NCBI GenBank assembly: GCA_964486935.1
Contig: CAZAPG010000029.1
Coordinates: forward strand, 20,876-84,875
Length of the DNA: 64,000 nucleotides
Direction of reading: 5' to 3'
Origin: CAZAPG01 sp964486935
GTDB taxonomy: Bacteria; Chloroflexota; Anaerolineae; 4572-78; J111
Part shown: one piece after another, positions 47,826-55,659 of the stretch
Position numbering within the stretch: position 1 is the first letter of the stretch
How the letters are laid out: every line of letters starts with the position of its first letter
Program-made: the position numbers and the translations under genes
The notes under the pieces: model-generated
Told to the model about the DNA's origin: nothing
Database searches by the model: none
What the model saw: only the letters and a program-made list of their open reading frames with translations

Positions 47826-50006
47826 TTATTTGTGTTTGGTGCGGGGAAGTTTGACAGTAAAAGTAGTGCCCTGCCCCAGGGTTGAGTCTATCTCAATAGC
47901 GCCCCGGTGGGCCTCGACAATGTAGCGGGCCAGCACCAGCCCCAGCCCCAGCCCCTCTTGCGCCCGCCGCACCGGGTCGGCGCTTTGCTCAAACATTTGC
48001 CAGATTTTATCCATCTGCTCTGCCTCGATGCCGCGCCCGGTATCTGAAACGGCAATCATTATCCATTTATCATCGGCGCGGGCGTGGATTTTAATTTTTC
48101 CGCCGGGCCGGTTAAATTTAATGGCATTATCGACCAATTGGGTGAGGGCCTCTTCCATTTGTTTGACATCCAGTGGAAACGAGGGCAAATTGGGGGCAAT
48201 ATCGGTTTCCACGGCAATATCTTTGCTGCGCGCCTTAAATTCGGCCAGGGGTAACAGATTATTGAAGACAGGCTCTAATTGAGCCAGCACCGGCCTGACG
48301 GTTTCTTGCTTGCTGAGAAAAGCCGCCACACGAGTCAACCCCTCGACCATTTGCCCCAGCGTCCAGGATTGGCGACGCACAGCCATAATGGCATCCAACT
48401 GTTCGGCAGACAGCTCGCCCAAAAGCCCCTGTTCCAGCATTTCGATACCCTGAAAGATAAGGGCCAGAGGTGTACGCATTTCGTGGTTGACGGTGCTTAA
48501 AAAGGTGTGGCGCAGCCGGTCGAGCGCGGCCTGCTTCTCGCGCTCCTGGTGAAGGGTTCTAATCCGCTCGGCCTCTTTAAAGGGGGTAATATCTCGCTGA
48601 ACGCTCACAAATCCAATGGGTTCATCCGGGTTTTCGGGGTTATACAACGGGGCCACGGTTAACAGCGCGTCGTACAGGCTGCCATCTTGGCGAATATTGT
48701 TGACTTCTCCCTGCCAGGTTTGCCCCTTAAGAACCGTGGTTGAAATCTGGTCATAAATTTTAGCCTCGGCCTGGTCAAAGGCGCGGTCTCTGCTTTTACT
48801 GGAGCGCCACAAATGCCAGCTTTGCCCCAGGGCTTCTTCTTCGGAAAAGCCAAGCAGGGCTACCGCAGCCGGATTGAGATATTGGATTACGCCGCCAATA
48901 TCGGTAACAATAACGGCCTCGCCCAGGGCTTCTAAAATAGCGTGGGTGCGGTCTCGTTCGGTTTGTAGTTCGTGGGTGCGCCGGGCCACCATTGCTTCTA
49001 AATTGGCGGCGTGGCGCTGTAGTTCTTGATAAAGAGAGACGGTTTCCAGCGCCTGGCCCACGGCCGTAGCCATACTTTGAGCCAGGGTGAGGTCTTGCCG
49101 GTTAAAGTAGTGCAGTTGGGGCGATTTTAGCTCGATGATGCTGATGATTCTGCTGCTGACGATAATCGGGACCAGCATTAACGAACCATACCCGTGCTGG
49201 CGCATCAAATCATAAACCTGAGCCAGGGCCGGGTCGGTGGTTTGGTCGTCAATCAGGGCCAGTTGCATATCAAAATTGGGCAGGTATTCTGAGATGAGTC
49301 TGACCAGCGAAATGTCTTCGGGCGAGGATGTCCCGGCGGCAGGTTGCTGGTCGCCGTTAGGAGCAGGCAAATCCAGAGACAACCGGGCTGAGTATTTGAC
49401 TACTTCGGTAAAGTGAGATTGGTCGGCGCTTACCAGGGTAGCCGTTGCCTGAGAAAGCTCAAAGGCTTCGGCTAGGGCCTGGCAAACTACAGAGAGGGCG
49501 TCTTCAAAATGGAGCGCCGATGCTGCCGCGGTAATGACCCGGTTGAGCAAAGACAGCTCGCGGTTGCGGCGATAGACCTCTTCCTCGGCCTGCTGCCGGT
49601 AACTGCGCTCAACCTGCAAACGACGATAGCGGTTAAGTCGGGTGATGGTTTGAACGCGCGCCCGTAACTCAACGTGGTTGTAAGGTTTAGAGATAAAATC
49701 ATCGGCGCCGGCCTCGATGCCGCGCAAGCGAGATTCCTGGTCGTCCAGGGCCGTTACCATGATAATAGGCACTTCAGACAGGTAGGGGTCGGCCCGGAGG
49801 CGCTGGCATACTTCAAAGCCATCCATATCGGGCATCATCACGTCTAACAAAATCAAATCGGGGATCACTTCAGCGGCCCTGGCCAGGGCTTCGTGGCCAT
49901 TGCCGGCAAAAACAAGGTCGTAGCCCTGCCCGCTAAGTAATCCGCGCAGAACCTCGCGGGCGCTCAACTTGTCATCAACAATTAAAATTGTGCTGGGAGA
50001 GGGCAT
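47826..50006 (-). CDS. Receiver-first sensor histidine kinase (REC-GAF-PAS-HK)
   Basis: A 726-residue cytoplasmic protein: receiver (1-125, PDLILLDVMMP with intact Asp, FISKP), GAF (about 155-330), coiled coil, PAS (about 365-485), HisKA with His508 in VNHEMRTPL, and HATPase with N-box VDNAIKFN, G1 DTGRGI and G2 GLGLGLVLA. Receiver at the N-terminus and kinase at the C-terminus suggest that phosphorylation by another kinase tunes its activity. It is the last visible gene of the minus-strand array, starting with an A shared with the stop codon of the preceding gene (TAATG). Its receiver is about 70% identical by eye to that of the neighbour, so they are a tandem duplication. Confidence 0.9.
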   Translation of the reverse strand: MPSPSTILIVDDKLSAREVLRGLLSGQGYDLVFAGNGHEALARAAEVIPDLILLDVMMPDMDGFEVCQRLRADPYLSEVPIIMVTALDDQESRLRGIEAGADDFISKPYNHVELRARVQTITRLNRYRRLQVERSYRQQAEEEVYRRNRELSLLNRVITAAASALHFEDALSVVCQALAEAFELSQATATLVSADQSHFTEVVKYSARLSLDLPAPNGDQQPAAGTSSPEDISLVRLISEYLPNFDMQLALIDDQTTDPALAQVYDLMRQHGYGSLMLVPIIVSSRIISIIELKSPQLHYFNRQDLTLAQSMATAVGQALETVSLYQELQRHAANLEAMVARRTHELQTERDRTHAILEALGEAVIVTDIGGVIQYLNPAAVALLGFSEEEALGQSWHLWRSSKSRDRAFDQAEAKIYDQISTTVLKGQTWQGEVNNIRQDGSLYDALLTVAPLYNPENPDEPIGFVSVQRDITPFKEAERIRTLHQEREKQAALDRLRHTFLSTVNHEMRTPLALIFQGIEMLEQGLLGELSAEQLDAIMAVRRQSWTLGQMVEGLTRVAAFLSKQETVRPVLAQLEPVFNNLLPLAEFKARSKDIAVETDIAPNLPSFPLDVKQMEEALTQLVDNAIKFNRPGGKIKIHARADDKWIMIAVSDTGRGIEAEQMDKIWQMFEQSADPVRRAQEGLGLGLVLARYIVEAHRGAIEIDSTLGQGTTFTVKLPRTKHK

Positions 50007-51469
50007 TAGTTTTCTCCATCATTGGCTAACGGCGCCGTCAACTCTACCTCGATACCCGGCCCGTTGGCTCGGTTGTAAAGATGGCAAGTTCCCCCCACAT
50101 TCCAAATAAGGGCGGCCACTTTTGATAAGCCCAACCCCATACCGGCGATTTCGCCGGTAAAATATTTTTCGCCCTGATAATAAGGGGTCCACACCCGGGC
50201 CAACTGCTCCGGCGACAGGGTTAAGCCGTCATCGCTGATTTTAATGGTGAGCAGGTTATCCGGCCCGCCGCTTAGCAGAATATCTACTTTGGGTTTTTGG
50301 CGGGGATGAAATTTTTGCGCGTTTTCCAGAATTTCGGTCAAAATCAAATCGACCGCCTGTTGAGACAGTGAAATTTTTGCTTCGGGTTCAACCCGGCTGG
50401 TAATGGTGACATTTTTCAGCCCCAGCTTCTGGCTAATCTGCTCTACCAGTGGTTGCAGTTGCGATACGGTAAAACCAAACCCGGGTTGGGCCAGGGCCGG
50501 CGCAGAAATGTATTGCAGAATGTCGTGTACGGCCTGCTCCAGCCTGCTTGAGCTTTCAAAAACCAGCGCAAACAACTCGCTCAAATTGTCCGGCAGTAAT
50601 TTGTCAACATCCTCGCTTTTCAGTAAATCCAGCCCTGTTACCATACCAAACAGGGGGGTGCGCAGTTTGTGCGATACCAGGGCCTGAAATTCCCACATAT
50701 TGCGTTGCGAGTCCATTTGCCGGGTAACATCTTGCAAATGCGCTATCCAAACGCCTTCTACATTTGAGGGCAATTGTGAGATATTAACCTGCAACCAAAA
50801 GGCGTTGGTTGAGGTTGTCTCAGGGCGCACCAGGTAACGGGGAGAGATTGGGTTGGGAGGGTGCGGCCAGTTTTCCCAGGCCGGCTCTGGCTGGCATTGA
50901 TATTGTTTGCCGGCCAATTCCAAAAAGCGGGCAGAAACGGGTGTGTCCTCAGCGGCGGGCAGGCCCAAATACAGGCTGGCTTTAGCATTGGCATATAAAA
51001 TATTATCATGATTATCTAAAATCAGGTAGCCATCGCCGGCGTTTTTGACCACCCATTCAAATTTAGCCCGTTCTAACAACAGCCGCCGGTAGCGGTTAAG
51101 CCGCATAATAGATTTTACCCGCGCCCGCAGTTCGGCGTGGTTAAACGGTTTTGAGATAAAATCATCGGCGCCGGCCTCGATACCTTGCAGCAGCGAGTCG
51201 AGATCATCCAGGGCGGTAACCATTACCACGGGTATTTCGGCCAGTTGCGGGTTGGCCCGCAATTGCTGGCACACCTCATACCCGGTCAGGCCGGGCATCA
51301 TCACATCCAGCAGTATCAAATCTGGGGCCACAGTTGCGGCCTGCTCCAGAGCCTCGTGGCCGCTGGCGGCAAAAGCTAAATGATACCCCTGCCCGGCCAA
51401 TACGCCCTTTAATACTTCACGGGCGCTCAACTGGTCGTCTACTATCAGGATTGTGCCGTTATAATCCAC
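50006..51469 (-). CDS. Receiver-first histidine kinase with degenerate catalytic motifs (REC-PAS-HK)
   Basis: A 487-residue protein: receiver (5-120, intact Asp in LILLDVMMP and Lys in FISKP), PAS (about 140-245), HisKA (about 255-325) and HATPase (about 360-480). The H-box reads VSHKLRTPL: His267 remains, but the acidic residue after it, which assists phosphotransfer, is Lys268. The G1 box reads DDGLT instead of DxGxG, losing its last Gly; the N-box LENAQKFHP and G2 GMGLGLS are kept. It may be a weak kinase, a phosphatase or a scaffold. The ORF extends to TTG 51481, but AGGA lies 6 bases before GTG 51469, which I chose. Confidence 0.85.
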   Translation of the reverse strand: MDYNGTILIVDDQLSAREVLKGVLAGQGYHLAFAASGHEALEQAATVAPDLILLDVMMPGLTGYEVCQQLRANPQLAEIPVVMVTALDDLDSLLQGIEAGADDFISKPFNHAELRARVKSIMRLNRYRRLLLERAKFEWVVKNAGDGYLILDNHDNILYANAKASLYLGLPAAEDTPVSARFLELAGKQYQCQPEPAWENWPHPPNPISPRYLVRPETTSTNAFWLQVNISQLPSNVEGVWIAHLQDVTRQMDSQRNMWEFQALVSHKLRTPLFGMVTGLDLLKSEDVDKLLPDNLSELFALVFESSSRLEQAVHDILQYISAPALAQPGFGFTVSQLQPLVEQISQKLGLKNVTITSRVEPEAKISLSQQAVDLILTEILENAQKFHPRQKPKVDILLSGGPDNLLTIKISDDGLTLSPEQLARVWTPYYQGEKYFTGEIAGMGLGLSKVAALIWNVGGTCHLYNRANGPGIEVELTAPLANDGEN

Positions 51470-51520
51470 TGATTTCCTCAATTCATTTAAGGTGAGGGCT
51501 AGTAATGGCCTGTAATTGAC

Positions 51521-51651
51521 CGGGGGCGTCCCAAATTTTAGGAATTTGGGGCACCTTCGGCAGGGGGGATTTGCTTGTGCCCTTTGGGTAGGGGGGTACT
51601 TCCTTCGGTCGCCGCGCCCCCCTGTCTGTTCCCAAAATTTGGGACAGACCC
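51521..51651 (-). mobile_element. MITE-like element, copy 4 (131 bp), overlapping a gene end
   Basis: Reverse-complemented, it starts GGGTCTGTCCCAAATTTTGG and closes with a B-end ending CGCCCCCG. Perfect 8-bp direct repeats TAATTGAC flank it (51513-51520 and 51652-51659). The core is about 30 bp longer than in copy 3. It supplies the last 37 codons and the stop of the hybrid kinase gene at 51538-55626. Confidence 0.88.
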
Positions 51652-54600
51652 TAATTGACTCTGAATGAGTTGCAAAAGTTGGGCCAACTTAACCGGTTTG
51701 CTAAGGTATTCATTGGCTCCGGCAGCCAGGCAGCGTTCCCGGTCGCCGGGCATAGCCAATGCGGTTAAAGCAATAATGGGAATGTGCCGGGTTGTTTCAT
51801 CGGCTTTCAGGCGACGGATTGCCTCAAGCCCATCCATTTCCGGCATCTGGATATCCATTAAAATAAGATCGGGGCGCTCTTTTTTGGCGCGCTCGATAGC
51901 CTCAAGGCCGTTGCGGGCTTCGATGATATTGTGCCCATTGACTTTCAAAAAATCTCGCAGGGTTTCTATGTTTACCTCATTATCTTCAGCCAGCAAAATA
52001 TAAGCCGGTTGCAAATTATTGTCAACGGCTTTTTCCAGGGCCGGTTCAGCCGTTGCGCTCTCCCCCACCTTGGAGCTTTGGCTGCCGGCAACGCGCCAGG
52101 GCAACGAAACTGTAAAACGACTCCCCCGGCCCACCTCGCTTTCAACGGAGACGCCGCCCTGATGCATCTCGGTTAAGCGAGAGACCAGCGACAAGCCCAA
52201 CCCGGTTCCTTCGTGTTGCCGCGACAGGCTGCTATCTATTTGCACAAAAGGTTTGAATAGTTGCCGCATCTCTTCGCCAGAAATGCCAATTCCGGTATCC
52301 CAAACGGTAAAGTTGACAACCTGCTGCGCCCTGTTGCCTTTTACCTCCAGCCCTACCTGCCCGCCTTCGGGGGTAAATTTAACCGCGTTGCTCAACAGGT
52401 TTACCAAAATCTGTTTAATGCGGCGCTGGTCGCCCTGTATAATTCCTACCTCTTCATCAACCTCAGAGGAAACCTTGATTTTTTTCTTTTGGGCTATTTG
52501 TTTGATAAAGCGTAAACTGGCCTGACACACATCGTTGACCAAAACCGGCCCAATTACTAACTCCAGTTTGCCGGCCTCAATTTTAGAGAGGTCAAGAATG
52601 TCATTAATCAAATCCAGCAAATGGCGGCCACTCTCTTCAATATGATAAAGCGCATTCTCCTGTTCGCCATTTAAAGGCCCATACACATTCATGCGTAGCA
52701 CCTCGGCCATGCCCAAAATGGCGTTTAAGGGAGTGCGTAGCTCGTGGCTCATATTGGCTAAAAATTCATCTTTCAGACGCGCAGCGCGAGCCAATTGGGC
52801 GTTGGCGGCGCTTAATTCGGCAGTACGTTCTTGAACGCGCTGAGCCAGCAGGGCGCGTTCAGCCTCTAGCAATTCTTGCGCCTGTTTGCGTTCGGCAATT
52901 TCTTGTTGGGCCTGGCGGTACAGGCGCGCATTTTCAATACCCAGGGCCAACTGGTCGGCAATGGATTGGGCAATTTTTAAATCTTCTGCGCTGTAAAAAT
53001 CGGGCTGAATGCTGCCGATATTCCAGGTGCCAATGGTTTGTCGTTTGACCTGCAACGGCAGCACTATTACCGATTGCAGACCCGGCGCCCACGACACCTG
53101 GCTTGAAAACTCTTCTGCGTCTATATGGCCAATAAGTAGCGGTTTTTTGTTGGCAATTACCCACTCCGAGGTGGTGCCTTTAAGCGGAATTTCAGCGCCT
53201 ACCGCCGGCTCATCCAGCCCGGCCACGTAACTCACGCGCAACCTGTCTTCTTTCAACAGCACAATCGACATGCGGTCATAGGCCAGCAATCGCCCGGTGT
53301 GTTCAGAAAAGGCCTGGTACACATCCTCTATATTCAGGCTGGCCGAAATAGCCCGGTCTAACTGGTGCATAACGGCCAGTTGCTGGGCGCGTTGTTCGGT
53401 TTCGGCGTGCAGCCGGGCATTTTCAATAGCAATAGCAGCCTGAGCCGCGTAAGCAGAGGCCGTTTTAGCGTGGCTGTCGGTGTAAAAATCAATTTCTTTT
53501 TTATCCAGAGCCAGCATCCCAATAACCCGCAAGCCAATAGCCAAAGGAACCCCCAGCCAGCTTTTGGCATCGTCGGTCAGGTAAGCTTCGTGTTGAAACA
53601 GGCCGTATTGTTGGGCAATATCCGAGACGATGATGGGTTTTGATGAGGTTAGCACCAGGGCAGCAGGCGTCTCATTAGAGGCGGGTAAAGAGGCTCCGGT
53701 TATGCTGGTTTGGTCGGCAAGACCGCGCCCGCCGATGACTGTCAAATGGTCTTTTTCTAACAGCCGGATGGTGGCGCTATCGTAAGGCACTACATTTTGC
53801 AACTCTACCAAAATACGCTCAATAACCTGGCTTAAATCAATGGTTGAAACCAGGGCCAGCGCCGCCTGCCGCAGCGCCTCGGCTTCCTGATAGCGCTCGC
53901 GTTCGGCCACGTAGAGCCGAACCATCTCTTCTTGCGCCCGTTTTTGCTGCGTCACATCGGCCACAACGCCATACACAATTTTAGAGTTTTCGGTAATTTC
54001 TACGCGGGCGCTATCTCGCACCCAGATTACCTGGCCGTTGGCCCGCACCAGGCGATATTCAATCTCGCTATCATGCCCCTCGGCCAGCCGGGCCGCCTGG
54101 GCCGCAGCAACCTCTCTATCCTGGGGGTGAATAACCACCGAGGGCCAAAAACTCCAGTCATCTACAAAGTTTTGCATGGGGTAGCCGGTCAACTCTTCAA
54201 TATCGGGCGAGAGATAGAGGTTTATATGGCGGCCATCATTGGCCACTTCGGTCATATAAATGTGGTCGGTTATAGAAGTCACCACCCGGCGGAAGCGCTG
54301 CTCGCTATAACGCAGGGCCTCTTCGGCCTGACGGCGCTCGGCAATTTCTTGCTGGGCTTGCTCAAACAGGCGCGCATTTTCAATGGCAATGGCAATCTGG
54401 TTAGAGAGGGTTTCCATAACCATCACATCATTTTCTGAAAAGGCGTTAAGTTGGGGGCTTTGAATATCTAACACGCCTACCGTCATATCGGCGACAGTAA
54501 TGGGTAGACACAATTCTGATTGGGTGATGGAATGTTCGGCAATAAGCGAGGTATATCTGGCTTCCCGGCTGACATCATTGGCCACAATTTTTTGGCTATG

Positions 54601-55626
54601 TGTGACCACCCAGCCATTAATTCCTTCGCTCAACTTTTGGGTATGGCCCGGTGAAAAATGCCCCTTGTACGCGCCGGCCACCGCTTTTAATCTTAGCAGG
54701 GTGTCCTCTTTTAAAAATATGGCCACGTGATGGTAGCCAAACGCCTCTTGAGCCAGCCGCGCCGCGCGCCGTAACAGGGTATCCAGGTTTAAAACGGCGG
54801 CAATTTTACTGCCAATATCGTTAATTATTTCTAGCTGCGTAGCCCGCTGCTTAAGTTCCAACTCAACTTGTTTGCGGGCCGTAATATCTCTTATGAGGCT
54901 TAAAACCGCCCTTTTTCCCTGAAAGTCAAAAGAAATCGAGGCCACCTCAACATCAATAAGGTCGCCATCGAGCCGAATAAATTTCTCCTCAATGGGCAAG
55001 GCCGACTCGCCGGCCTGGAGTTTTTTCATCCGCTGTTGTACCAGCTTCAGGTAATCGGGGTGCACAAAATTATAAATGTTTCTGTCTAGCAGTTGCTCCA
55101 GGTCAGATGCCCCTAAAATCTCGAGGGCGGCAGAGTTAGCAAATACAATTTCTCCGGCGATGTTTACCACTATGCCATCGGGTAGCAGCTCTACCAAACG
55201 GCGATAGCGTTCTTCGCTATCGCGCAGGGCATGCTGGGCGTGCATACGCTCGATACTGTAACGAATGGCCCGGCCCAGTAACTGCTCGTCGAGCTGGTTT
55301 TTGGATAGATAATCTTGCGCCCCTGATTGAACCGCTTTTGAGGCCAGGGTTTCGTCCTCGTTGCCGGTTAGTAATAAAACGGGTACATGGGAGGAATGGG
55401 CCTGAATTTTAACAAAGGTTTCAAAACCCTGACTATCTGGCAGCGACAGGTCTAACAAAACAACATCCACATCTGTTTTTTTCAGCCGGCCCAAACCATC
55501 TGAAAGCCGCTGAACCCAATCCAATTCAAAAGCAAGGTCGTTTGCCCCAGCCAACATTGCTTTAATCAGGTGCGCATCGCCGGCATTGTCTTCTATTAGC
55601 AAAACTTTAATGGATTGGCTGCTCAT
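51538..55626 (-). CDS. Giant hybrid histidine kinase (REC-PAS-GAF-PAS-GAF-GAF-HK-REC)
   Basis: A 1362-residue cytoplasmic protein. In order: receiver (1-125, VVLLDLSLP), PAS (about 138-260), GAF (about 280-430), PAS (about 450-570), GAF (about 595-755), GAF (about 775-925), coiled coil, HisKA with His961 (MSHELRTPL), HATPase (DTGIGIS, GTGLGLSLV) and a C-terminal receiver (about 1200-1320, LILMDIQMP, YLSKPVKL). All phosphorelay residues are intact. The final 37 residues, from GSVPNFGNRQ to the stop, are encoded by the inserted MITE, replacing a predicted native tail of nine residues. It lies 33 bp after the preceding hybrid kinase gene. Confidence 0.92.
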   Translation of the reverse strand: MSSQSIKVLLIEDNAGDAHLIKAMLAGANDLAFELDWVQRLSDGLGRLKKTDVDVVLLDLSLPDSQGFETFVKIQAHSSHVPVLLLTGNEDETLASKAVQSGAQDYLSKNQLDEQLLGRAIRYSIERMHAQHALRDSEERYRRLVELLPDGIVVNIAGEIVFANSAALEILGASDLEQLLDRNIYNFVHPDYLKLVQQRMKKLQAGESALPIEEKFIRLDGDLIDVEVASISFDFQGKRAVLSLIRDITARKQVELELKQRATQLEIINDIGSKIAAVLNLDTLLRRAARLAQEAFGYHHVAIFLKEDTLLRLKAVAGAYKGHFSPGHTQKLSEGINGWVVTHSQKIVANDVSREARYTSLIAEHSITQSELCLPITVADMTVGVLDIQSPQLNAFSENDVMVMETLSNQIAIAIENARLFEQAQQEIAERRQAEEALRYSEQRFRRVVTSITDHIYMTEVANDGRHINLYLSPDIEELTGYPMQNFVDDWSFWPSVVIHPQDREVAAAQAARLAEGHDSEIEYRLVRANGQVIWVRDSARVEITENSKIVYGVVADVTQQKRAQEEMVRLYVAERERYQEAEALRQAALALVSTIDLSQVIERILVELQNVVPYDSATIRLLEKDHLTVIGGRGLADQTSITGASLPASNETPAALVLTSSKPIIVSDIAQQYGLFQHEAYLTDDAKSWLGVPLAIGLRVIGMLALDKKEIDFYTDSHAKTASAYAAQAAIAIENARLHAETEQRAQQLAVMHQLDRAISASLNIEDVYQAFSEHTGRLLAYDRMSIVLLKEDRLRVSYVAGLDEPAVGAEIPLKGTTSEWVIANKKPLLIGHIDAEEFSSQVSWAPGLQSVIVLPLQVKRQTIGTWNIGSIQPDFYSAEDLKIAQSIADQLALGIENARLYRQAQQEIAERKQAQELLEAERALLAQRVQERTAELSAANAQLARAARLKDEFLANMSHELRTPLNAILGMAEVLRMNVYGPLNGEQENALYHIEESGRHLLDLINDILDLSKIEAGKLELVIGPVLVNDVCQASLRFIKQIAQKKKIKVSSEVDEEVGIIQGDQRRIKQILVNLLSNAVKFTPEGGQVGLEVKGNRAQQVVNFTVWDTGIGISGEEMRQLFKPFVQIDSSLSRQHEGTGLGLSLVSRLTEMHQGGVSVESEVGRGSRFTVSLPWRVAGSQSSKVGESATAEPALEKAVDNNLQPAYILLAEDNEVNIETLRDFLKVNGHNIIEARNGLEAIERAKKERPDLILMDIQMPEMDGLEAIRRLKADETTRHIPIIALTALAMPGDRERCLAAGANEYLSKPVKLAQLLQLIQSQLGSVPNFGNRQGGAATEGSTPLPKGHKQIPPAEGAPNS

Positions 55627-55659
55627 ATTGCTTATTCTCCCAATACTTGCCAGGCCAGA

